Assembly (NCBI GenBank): GCA_025200525.1
Contig: CM045761.1
Location: 201,615,701 to 201,679,700, forward strand
DNA length: 64,000 bases
Source of the DNA: Camellia lanceoleosa
Taxonomy: Eukaryota > Streptophyta > Magnoliopsida > Ericales > Theaceae
Direction: 5' to 3'
Numbering within the stretch: position 1 is the first letter of the stretch; each line of letters starts with the position of its first letter. The notes under the pieces are model-generated. The model was given only the letters and a program-made list of their open reading frames with translations, ran no database searches and had not been told where the DNA came from. A program made the translations under genes and the position numbers. This document shows, one piece after another, positions 12,058-21,698 of this stretch.

Positions 12058-14109
12058 TGTAGACGTCCCCGAACGCCCCGGGAGGGTTAAGTCCCGTTCC
12101 ATTCATATTGGGGTCACTACAGTTCAAGGACTCAAATGTCACGGTTCTTAATTTTGAACCAAAGAGTCCAAATCCGGCAAATCGATTTTGAAAACAGATT
12201 TTTTTTGAAAAGAAGTGCCAAACATGGACTGCTTTGCCAGATATAGAGTCGCCACCAAAATGTTTTTTAATGGGAAATTTAGGAAACCCTGACTCGGTAC
12301 CAAAGGCCACGTGTCCATCATCACCAAAGTTGCCTCGGCCGAACTTGAGTACGATTGAAGGTCACTTCGTGAAAGCACTCTTCGCCCGGTCAAAGACCGG
12401 CCTCTACTAACCATGATATCTGATTTTGAAAATATTGTGCGTTCTTATTCCGGTTATTAGCCTAGGTTACTATGTGATGCGCACAACATACAAGTATAGA
12501 CCGGGTCGCCTGAATTGAGACAAAACATTTCATGTTCATTTTTGAAAGATGGTTTGCTACCCGCAGGTAGGCTTAAAACGCAGATTTTGCTACCCTCGGG
12601 TGGGCTTAAAACACTTGATGAATTGTTCCAATCCAAATAACCCAACCTCCACCCACAAGCATTCAAGGCAGTTATATCACATAAGCAAATAGCCTCATGG
12701 TAAGCATGCTATTATGGCAGTCACTCACACGCATGCAAGGATGCTAAAGCATAAAACTCACCGAGTACTCCAAGCCAAAACAGAAACTACATTAGAAAAC
12801 ATGCATGATCCTAAGTATACAGAAATGCCTAATGCAACACATGCAAAAATGCAAACTATAGCAGGCTCGGCCATTCTAAACATGGTATGTGGAATACTAC
12901 AGCTAACATATATTCAATTTGGAATTGAAATACAAATGCAGTTAGTATGATGCGAGTCTTGGCATGTAAAATGTATGAATGAATGCAAACATGCTATCAT
13001 ATCAGATGCTAATTGAAATATGCCCTAATCTAACCATCATAAGGTGTAAATAAAAGGAAGAAAGATGTGATTGGAAGACATACATCACACTCACCCACAC
13101 TTATTACAATTTTGCTCTCGCACGTAGGGTCTCAATAAATATACAAATTCCTAATAAAAGAATAGTACAAATTCAAATAATATAGTCCAAATAATGTACA
13201 AATTCCTAATTAATTTACAAATTAACTAAGAAAATAATAACCGCATGCAAGCCGTGGACCCTTTGATTCTCGATGAATGATGTAAGTTTAGGTCGCTTTG
13301 CGAGAAATCCACTAGATGCCCCAATTAGCCTCGCTTGCACTTGTTCTTGAAAACGCGCCAAGCCTCTAAGATTGTTGATTCTGATTTTGTTGCAGAGAGT
13401 AGAAAATGGGCATGGCAATGTATTTTCACAAATGTATGCATGTCTCGATCCTCGTGCCACCAATCGTGCATATCGATGCATGATGGCCGAGGAGTCGGAT
13501 TGCACAACTCAATATGAAATGAATGCAAATGAAAATACAACAAAACCTAACTCCATCATGGATAATCCGGAGGTTTGCGGATCGAGAATTAAGACACGCT
13601 CACACTCAAGTAACGAACGCATTTCTGCGTCTGCTAACTCCTATCCCGAACACGATGCAATATGCATGATATGCATGACATGCAACTAAGATACAACCTA
13701 ACAAGCACAATGCTATGAAATGGCATACACGATGCACGAGATAACATGGTATACACAATGCACTAACATACAACCTAGTATACACAATATTATGGACTAA
13801 GATGGCATACACAATGCATAATGGACTTATACCAACACAAGTGGACCTCAGCCACACTTACATAGGAGGCCAAAATGATGAAAATGAGACAACTCGGGAT
13901 ACGTGCACACGTGTACGCAAACCGAGAACCGAACCTACGGTACGGAATGCCACTCTAACAAGACATGGCAAAACACAAAAAATGGCATACTGTCATGCAA
14001 AAATCAGAGATAAAATGAGATGCAAAACAGCCCCGAAACCCGGTAAAATGAAACCCGATGCATGAAACGAGTCCCGAAACACGGGTTTTGGCGCATGAAA
14101 TGGCCTATA

Positions 14110-15020
14110 ACTATACAATGCATACATAATTTGAATATGAAATGAAAATACAGAAGCAAGGCAGCCCCGAGACAAGAATTTTTTCAGTTTAGAGTGAGGC
14201 CAAACAATGGGCCCAGGTAAGACTAAATTAGCATACAAAAATGGCTCCGCAAGGGAGGTAATGAAGCAAGTCACAAATTATGGCCCCAAATAGAGAAGGG
14301 GCCTTCTACAATATTGAAGAGAGGCCAAAAATATGATGTTTCACAGTTTATGACAGGTCCCAAAAACAGATACAAGTATGCCAAAGATCTCATGCAAGAA
14401 ATGAGCCAACAAAGGGGCAAAGAAGCAAGTGGTGCATGGAGGTCTCAAACAAGTGAGGGCCCTTCAACAATGTTGAAGAGGGACCCAAAATAAGTCTTTT
14501 TACAGTTGATGTCCGAGCTCAAAACAGTGTAAAAATAGGCTCAAAATATCATGCAAAATGAGGCCATCAAGAGGGCTATAACATGAAGTATACAAAGGGT
14601 GTCTCAAAAAGCCATAGACCCTTAATGAAACATGAATAGGGGGTCAAAATAAGCCCCTTTTAAGTTTTTCTCAGGGTCGAAAAACAGACACACAATCGGC
14701 TAATATATCATGCAAAAATGGGGACCAAAGAGGGGTTCAATGGAAAGTGACACATGGAGGTCCCAAACAAGGATGAGCCCTTCTTCAATGTTGAAGAAGG
14801 GCTCAAAATAAGCCTATTCACAGTTTACATCAGAGCTCCAAACGGACTATACATAGGCTAAAAATATCATGCAAAAATATGGCACAAAGAGGGCTAAAGA
14901 GGCAAGTACCAAAAGGGGGTCTCAAACAGTGAGACACCCTTAATGAAAGATGAAATAGAGCTCAAAAAAATGCTATTTTCAGTTTTAGTCGGAGCTCAAA
15001 TGTATAATGAAGAAGGGCTA
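14110..15020. repeat. Six diverged tandem copies of a 159-bp unit
   Basis: The anchor CAGTTT (or a close variant) recurs at 14185, 14344, 14503, 14662, 14821 and 14980, spaced exactly 159 bases although the units themselves are diverged. Most units carry a small palindrome of the form CTTCAACAATGTTGAAG. Two further copies follow at about 15430-15700 (anchors 15508 and 15667), across a segment that holds the TATA box. Confidence 0.85.
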
Positions 15021-15220
15021 AGATATAGGCCAAGAAAAGAGTAAAAAAGGGAAAAACGAAACTCACCCTTGAAGAACCAAACTTTAGCAGCCTCTTGGTC
15101 CAAAATACAGCACTTCTAGCCTCTGAGAAGGTCCTCCAAGCCGCTGGAATGGAGAAGTGGTGGTGGTGCTAGGTGGTGGTGAAGAAATGGTGTAGGACTT
15201 TTAGGGTTTTAGTGCTTGAA

Positions 15221-15224
<4 letters not shown>

Positions 15225-15269
<45 letters not shown>
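15225..15269. repeat. (AG)n microsatellite
   Basis: About 22 AG units, read as (CT)n on the minus strand, starting roughly 60 bases downstream of the minus-strand TATA box. It would lie in the start of the solo LTR's transcript. Confidence 0.95.
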
Positions 15270-15275
<6 letters not shown>

Positions 15276-15330
15276 ATATGAGACTCAAACCAAAGTCTTC
15301 TAACCCAGAAAAATGCAGCTGGAGCTCTGG

Positions 15331-15337
15331 TTTTATA
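15331..15337 (-). promoter_or_regulatory. TATA box of the solo LTR (minus strand)
   Basis: On the minus strand this reads TATAAAA within GTCTATAAAACC, followed by a CT-rich tract. It is the best core-promoter candidate in the 4.1-kb solo LTR and supports minus orientation. Confidence 0.55.
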
Positions 15338-16188
15338 GACAAAAAGGGATGGAAAAGAGGGGGAAAAAAGGGGGGGGGGAATTCGGATTCAAAATTCCCC
15401 CCAAAATGGCCAAAAGGTGAGCTAAAGGGGCAAGTGATAGCTGCGGGTCCCAAATGGCCGAGATCCCTTCAACAAAGTTGAAGAAAGGCTCAAAATAAGA
15501 CACTTTATAGTTTACATCAAGCCACGAAAATAAATACAAGTAGGCCTAAACTATCGTGCAAGAAAAGGGAAAAATAAAGGGGTAAAGAAGCAAGTGATAG
15601 ATGAAGATTTCAAACATCAAGAGGTCCTTAATAAAACATGAAAATGAGTTCAAAATATTACTATCTCAAGTTCAGGTCAGAGCCCAAAAATGTAGAATGA
15701 AGGTTCGGGAGTCGAAACACGCAGTTCGGGGCCTCGAAGTGGGTCGTTAGGGCACCGGAGTGGTGCTCAACCACGGTTGGTCTCGACCACGTTGTCCCTC
15801 AAAAGGGAGGAAATAAGGTGTGTGCCAAAAAACAGAGCAAACAGAGGTAGTTAGGCGGTCCCGAACCGAGGCACACGGCCTGACGGCTCCGAAAATCGGG
15901 AACCGAACTCCGAAACGGGCAAAATGGCCTACGGCCACGAAATGTAGCCCACGGCCACTGAGTGATGGTCTACGAGACCTCTCCTTCCCTTTGGGAAGAG
16001 AAACATAGAAAATCGAGCTTGGTTCACAAACCGAGGCAAGGCACAAAAAAGGGTTCGAAAGTCCGGAGGCAAAGCTCACGGCCGAGATTCTGAGACTTCT
16101 GAACGAGCACAATATGCAATATCACCAAGCGCTCAATCGGTGACGTCTGAGTCTTAAGGTCGGTCAAAAATGGGGTGTCTACAGCAGC

Positions 16189-16472
16189 ATCTACACTCCA
16201 TGAACTCACCTTGAGAAGCAAGTAAGGAACACTATATATACAACATGAACTTCACATTGAAGGTAACTAAACTATTCCAATAAAAACCACACTTATATAC
16301 AAAACTCAACTCTTCGCCGATTGCTAATTCCCATACTGGAGGGGTTATCCGGCCAACCCCGGCCGGGCAGCTCTAACGGTTCTTCCTGTGGCAGGAACCC
16401 TGGTCCCTGGATAGTCCAGCTGAGAACGGAGCCCCGATCCATTTTCATCTAGTGCGGAATCCGGTACGCACA
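16189..16472 (+). mobile_element. Element E 5' LTR, right part
   Basis: 284 bp, ending GGTACGCACA. Together with 11525-12057 this makes 817 bp, exactly the length of the 3' LTR. Confidence 0.95.
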
Positions 16473-16474
16473 AT

Positions 16475-16490
16475 TGGTGTGGTGAGCGTG
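16475..16490 (+). promoter_or_regulatory. Primer-binding site candidate of element E
   Basis: TGGTGTGGTGAGCG begins two bases after the 5' LTR, the expected position for a tRNA 3'-end complement starting TGG. I could not assign the tRNA. Confidence 0.5.
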
Positions 16491-16731
16491 GATCATTCTC
16501 ATTTCTGAGCTCTGCATTCAGTTCCGACAATGAGGATGGAGGACGTTCCGCCTTCATCACATACTCCGCAGACGAAGAAGACGAATGACAAAGGTTTGGC
16601 ACTTTACGCTTCGGAGAAGCAAATCGAAACAATAATCGAACCGAACTGCCGAGCATCGATTGCCCTCCGCCGGAGGTTTTTCTCATCATTTCCTTCTGGA
16701 AAAGGATTATAGAGACTGAATTATAGATTCC

Positions 16732-18288
16732 ATGGGAATGGAGATACAGGAATTGAAGGCTCAACTAAAGAAGGTGTTTGGTGATCCGATGAAGAAGAGG
16801 ACAGAAGCAGAGCCTTCTCGTTTGCAACGAAGGAGCTCATCTAGAGAATTACCAATGAAGAAATTCCCCAGGAATGACTCCGGGCAACGAAGCCAACCAA
16901 TCCCAACTCAGAGCGAAGCGGCGAGTAGTCACACCCGTGGGTCACGTCGGAGGAAGGCCAAGCGGCAGAAGACGGATAGTCAACAAACTGAGTACCCTCC
17001 TCAGGACCTTTGCACTTGGCTGATCGGCAATAGGCAGAACGAGCAACATCGAGATCATTTGGACCATACTGTTCACCAGAGAGAACATCGATTACTGGAC
17101 AGACTTGTCTCTTCGCCATTCTCTCCGGAGATTGAGACCATGAGACCTCCAAAGAAGTTTACTCCACCAAAGTTCACTTCCTACGATGGGAAGTCGGACC
17201 CTCTGACGCATATCAATCATTTCAGACAGATGATGTCCCTCTGGAGCCGAGATGAGGCACTGATGTGCAAAGTCTTCCCATCCAGCCTGGGAGAAACCGG
17301 ATGCCAATGGTTCGACGACCATACCGATCAATTCATGGCTGGAAGCAGCTCTCCAAAGAGTTCCTGACCAGGTTTGTCTCCAACACTAAGATCCCGAAGG
17401 AGCCGGATACACTGTTCAGCCTCAGCAAGGAGTAAGAGGAAACGTTGCGCAGTTATGCTAGGAGATATCGAAGAGTATAACGATCCGAAGAAAATGTGTG
17501 CTGAGCAAATGGCCGCCATGTCCTTCAAGCATGGTTCGCGCCCGGAAAGTAAGTTGAGACAATCACTTACCAAGTGCCCGGCCACAGCTTTGAAAGACTT
17601 GCGCCCCAGGATTGAGTAGTATGCTCGTCTAGAGGACGATCAGATCCCCATTGAGATAGTATCAGCCGAACAAGCAGCCCGGCAGAAGAAAAAAACGGAT
17701 CGAGGAAAGCACCGAGGGATTGCAGTGAATGAGGTGGATAAGTCCAAATCCCATGAAGCCGTTGTGACCGTGTTCAAGAGGCCAATCTACCGAATCCTGG
17801 AGAAGATCAAGAGAGAGCCCTTCTTTGTTTGGCCGCCGAAAATGTTGGGAGATCCAGCTCGGCGCAATCAGAAGCTCAAGTGCACCTACCACCAAGACAG
17901 GGGACACATGACTCAGAACTGCAGGGCACTGAAGCAACACTTGGAGGACCTGGTGGCAGCTGGGCACTTAAGGGAATACGTTGATCAGGGCAAAAAGGTG
18001 GCCGAACTGGGGAACCCACTTCCAGAAGCAAACATTGAGCATCCGCCCCGACTGATAATAAACGTGATCCATGGGACAGCGGCTCAAGAATCTGAGGAGG
18101 CACTGAAAGAAGAGATCGCTAAGGCTGCCCAAATTCAACGAATCATGTCAGTGGAGCTGGCATCGAAAAAGGTACGTACCGTACCAAAATCCCCCCTGTG
18201 CACTGTTTCATTTACTAGCAAAGATTTCGAAGGCATACAGCATCCACATACTGACGCATTGATCATAACTGTTGGGATTGGGAAATGA
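16732..18288 (+). pseudogene. Element E gag (capsid/nucleocapsid), broken
   Basis: Gag packages the element RNA into cytoplasmic particles. The frame opens at ATG 16732 with a short coiled-coil-like stretch, and a basic, low-complexity region follows. The capsid-like domain starts near 17150 (PPKFTSYDGKSDPLTHI). The frame shifts at about 17340 and returns near 17475. A TAG at 17617-17619 probably replaces a Gln codon and a TGA at 18286-18288 probably replaces Arg CGA; both are C-to-T changes. The nucleocapsid knuckle at about 17880-17922 has the C..H....H....C spacing of Tat elements. Confidence 0.85.
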
Positions 18289-18294
18289 TTTGAT

Positions 18295-18858
18295 GTGAAA
18301 CGAGTCCTAGTAGATCAAGGCAGTGCAGCAGACATACTGTATTATGATTTGTTCAGAAAGCTTGGCCTCTCCGAGCAGCATCTCACCCCAGCGGCAACCC
18401 CGTTGGTCGGCTTCAATTCACAGCCGGAGTGGCCGCTCGACCGAATAGTATTGCCAGTCGTAGCGGGAACCAAAACCCTCCAGATAGAGTTCTTGGTTAT
18501 TAATACACCATCCCCTTATAACGCCATACTTGGCCGCCCGTGGATTCATCGAATGGAGGCAGTCCCTTCAACCTATCACCAGCTCATCCGTTTCCCAACG
18601 GAACATGGAGTAGAGCAGATTTCGGGGGACCAAGTTGCTTCCAAACATTGCTTCATGGCAGCGTTAAAGGCAAAGCAACTCTACAACCGGGTACAGACAG
18701 TGGAAGTGGACGGACAGCCAGTCTTAGAAGATGTGGGAGGAACTCCAGAGGAAAAGATGGTGGAGGATTTGGAGAAAGTCTTGATAAAAGAGAACAACCC
18801 GGAAAAGTACTTCCTTATTGGTACCTCGCTAGGCGTTGATGAGAAACTTCACCATTGA
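18295..18858 (+). pseudogene. Element E aspartic protease region
   Basis: The open 187-residue frame continues gag in the same register after one stop. The active-site segment VLVDQGSAADILYYD starts near 18304, followed by a downstream ILGRPW motif. The protease would cleave the Gag-Pol polyprotein. The DQG in place of DTG/DSG is one I associate with Tat-lineage proteases. The frame ends before the RT begins. Confidence 0.8.
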
Positions 18859-19660
18859 ACTGGCCGAGGAAAATATGGAGGTATTCGCGATGGTCAAGAT
18901 ATGATACCCGTGGTTGGACCTGCATTTGCTTGCCATAAGCTCAACATCAATCCTTCATTTCCGCCCATCGCATGTAAAAGCCTGAGATCCTCGCTGAGCA
19001 CACAAGCAAGAATTGCCAAGTCGAAAAACTCGGCCTCGAGCAATCAGAGAAGCACAAGACCGCAATGGTTGTCCAAAGACAAATTGTAGTCAAGAAGAAG
19101 AATGGAAAATGGAGAGTTTGTGGACTTCACTTGCTTGCATCAAGCCTGCCCAAAAGATAGTTTTCCACTACCTCGCATTGATCAACTAGTTGACTCAACA
19201 GCAGCGCATAAGCGCATGAGTTTTCTGGACACCTATAGCGGTTCTCATCAACTACCACTGTTCGGTCCGGATCAAGCAAAGATGCTGCTCATCACTCCAA
19301 GAGGGACTTCCAACTATAGAGTAATTTCGTCCGGCCGCATGTTCGACGGAGTGTCCTACCAGAGAATGTTCACAGGGATGATCAGAGACCAACTGGGGAA
19401 AACCATGGAAGCCTATATAGATGACATGGTAGTAAAAAGCAAGTTCGCTACAAACCACCTCACAGACTTGAGAGAAGTTTTTAGCATCCTGAAAAACCAC
19501 CAGCTTTGCCTCAATGCCTCAAAATGTGCCTTCGGGGTAGGAACAGGGAAGTTCTTGGGGTACATGGTCACTCATAGAGGAATTGAAGCGAATCCGATCG
19601 ATCGTATGATACAAGACCTCAAGTGCCAACAAAGTCTAAAGAATTGCGTAAACTAGTGAA
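18859..19660 (+). pseudogene. Element E reverse transcriptase, damaged
   Basis: RT motifs are spread over two frames: a CHKLNI-type entry motif near 18940, SFPLPRIDQLVD near 19160, and the catalytic YIDDMVVKS at about 19413-19440. An LGYMVTHRGIE thumb segment follows near 19555. The segment that normally holds the FGL-NA motif before the catalytic site is replaced or scrambled (about 19320-19355). The enzyme is not functional as written. Confidence 0.82.
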
Positions 19661-19703
19661 TGGCGGCCGACTAAATCGGGTTTATTAGCAAATCCTCGAT
19701 CGG

Positions 19704-20249
19704 ATGAAGCCCTTCTTCCAAACTCTTGAGAAAAAAAGGCAAGATTTGAATGGAATAGCGAATGCAAAGCTAATCGCAGAATCTCAAAAGATACCCCAGT
19801 ACACCGCCTCTATTATCCACTCCAACCTAAGAGGAGTCAGATTCTATCTAGCAGTCTCAGATTATGCCGTGAGTGCAGTATTAATATGGAAAGTTGATAA
19901 GGAGCAAAGACCAGTTTATTACGTTAGCAAAACTTTACTAGATGCCGAGACACGGTATCTACCACTGGAGAAGTTGGCTTACGCGCTGCTTATTGCCTCG
20001 AGAAAGTTGCAACATTACTTCCAGGGGCATACCATTAATGTCCTCACTAAATTCCCCCTCAGATCTGTATTCAGCCGAGCCGATTTCTCTGGCCGAACAA
20101 CAAAGTGGGCAGTAGAGCTTGGTGAGTTTGACATTCTAAGATCAACCCGCAACAACAATCAAGGCCCAAGTCTTAGCAATTTTATCGTAGAATTCACTCC
20201 CACCCAGAGTATCGAATCGGGAATTGACTTCAAGACAAAACCGCACTAA
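19704..20249 (+). pseudogene. Element E RNase H (retroviral type), partial
   Basis: A 181-residue frame. It contains a degenerate FYLAVSDYAVSAVL core, RPVYYVSKTL, a YLPLEKLAYAL helix, and an FDI segment before the linker. This is the tether/RNase H that follows RT in Gypsy elements and degrades the RNA of the RNA-DNA hybrid. Confidence 0.75.
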
Positions 20250-20279
20250 CAAGAAAAACCCAGCGCTTCGGAAGCATGG

Positions 20280-20870
20280 AGACTCTTTATTAGAAACATC
20301 TGGCAACTCTACGTCGATGGTTCGTCCAATAACCGAGGCTCGGGGGCGGGAGTAGTCCTTATTTCCCCAGAGGGATTTATCTGGGAACAGGCTCTCAGGC
20401 TAGGCTAGAAAGCCTTAAACAACGAGGTCGAGTACGAAACGTTATTGGCCGGCTTGCGGAGCGCCGAGCACTTCAGTGCGGAATAGCTTGTTGTTTTCAG
20501 CGACTCACAACTAGTGGTAAACCAGCTTTCCGGGGTCTATGAAACTCGGGATGAAAGAATGGCTATGTACGCAGGCAAGGCCAGAGACCTACTCCGAAAA
20601 TTTCAATCCATACGAGTGGAGCGAATCAGTGGGGACAAAAATAGCCACGCAGATGCTCTGGTATGCTTAGGCTCATTAGTGGACACAAAAGATGCTAGAA
20701 GAGTTTGGGTTGAGTTCATACCAGAACCAAGTGTTGCATCTCTGGTCCTCTGCAATAACTTAGAGCCGAGCTGGATAGATCCAATATTGGTCTTTTTGAA
20801 ATCTGGTAAACTCCCCGAAGACAGAAAGGAAGCCAACAAGATCAGGCATAAGTCAGCTCGATTTTGGATC
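20280..20870 (+). pseudogene. Element E second RNase H (archaeal/plant type)
   Basis: LYVDGSSNNRGSGAG near 20307, NNEVEYETLLAGL near 20420, FSDSQLVVNQL near 20500 and a late NSHADAL near 20643 form the D-E-D-D framework of an aRNase H. A second domain of this kind is known for Tat-lineage elements. Two in-frame stops are present (near 20408 and 20484). The following linker breaks off at the chromovirus junction near 20876. Confidence 0.8.
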
Positions 20871-20875
20871 TCAAT

Positions 20876-21484
20876 ATTCGGTACAGTTTTGATGTGCTTT
20901 GCTTGATCGAACCCCGGCTAATGTTTTGATGGCTTTGATATGTTTTGTTTTGAACAGATTCGCTATATTCATGCAAACCTTTATTACCAAGACTATTCAT
21001 CGAGTTTCCATACTCACCCTCTATATATATATGTAGGTGATGAGCAGACGGCGGTGATGCCTAGATGTGTTTGCAAGCTTATTTTGGATTCTTGATTTCG
21101 GCCTTGTTTTGTATTCTTGTCGTTAATGCCGTTTCTACTCGGCATTTTGTGTTTACGCCGGCATTTTGTATTTATCTCGCAGATCTTGAAAATCATGCTT
21201 CTTGGCTCATATTCATTGTATTTTGTACTTGTCGGCTTAGAAGCCTTTTGATCAAGATTTGACTTGTATTTTGATAACTTGACCGGTTGTAAGACTATAT
21301 TGAATATGTCATTTCATTCGATTTATGCACAAATCTTATGGACCACTTGTATTTTGATTTATTGCTTCCGTGATTTTGTAAGCCCCCAGTATGTACCTGT
21401 TGTGTGTGGATTTTGGTAAGTTGGCCTTGGTAATCACGGACATCGCCATCACGCACCATCCTACTAGGGGGTTGGGGTCGTGAT
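20876..21484 (+). mobile_element. Truncated first LTR of the array
   Basis: It corresponds to the last ~620 bases of the LTR at 40431-42995, starting near that LTR's base 1940. It still contains the predicted leader-intron acceptor (TATATATATGTAG at about 21022-21037) but has lost promoter and donor. Confidence 0.9.
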
Positions 21485-21487
21485 GAA

Positions 21488-21498
21488 TGGTATCGAGC
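21488..21498 (+). promoter_or_regulatory. Primer-binding site, copy B
   Basis: TGGTATCGAGC, one base short of TGGTATCAGAGC, the complement of the initiator tRNA-Met 3' end. The missing A falls in CAG. Confidence 0.8.
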
Positions 21499-21698
21499 AC
21501 AAGTTCCTTATTATAATGCTATTCACACACTTTGAGTCCTAAAGAGCATAGGATTTCCGTGAGAAAGATGCTAGGGTTGCATCATATTGCTTGCTATTTG
21601 AACAAGGTGTGCATTGTCTTGACTCACTTATTTGTCACTTGCCTGCATGGTTATTTGTTATTTGCTTAAAGAATCACACTTTGTATACTCATAGCATC

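Larger units (their letters stand above)
12058..16183 (-). mobile_element. Solo LTR (4126 bp) inserted in the 5' LTR of element E
   Basis: It starts TGTAGAC and ends GTCTACA, with 5-bp direct repeats GCAGC at 12053-12057 and 16184-16188. The 3' LTR of E has the uninterrupted site, which proves an insertion. It contains no retroviral protein domain. Orientation is inferred to be minus from a TATAAAA box (15331-15337) followed by a (CT)n leader. A sequence containing AGAGTCGCCACC near 12247 resembles a motif I associate with Ogre/Tat LTRs; that link is from memory and not checked. Scattered open frames here have no support. Confidence 0.85.

Noticed and set aside
12714..14065. Several 60-105-residue frames in the solo LTR
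   Set aside because: Short, overlapping on both strands and without domains; expected by chance in non-coding LTR sequence.
15747..16112. 121-residue minus-strand frame in the solo LTR
   Set aside because: Lies upstream of the TATA box in U3; low support, no domain, no neighbouring signals.
16345..16764. 139-residue minus-strand frame at the 5' end of element E
   Set aside because: It spans the LTR end, the primer site and the start of gag in antisense; it has no domain and is a shadow frame.
21488..21498. tRNA gene hints at the TGGTATCAGAGC sites
   Set aside because: Only the 12-base complement of a tRNA 3' end is present next to an LTR; these are primer-binding sites. No complete tRNA gene was seen in the window.
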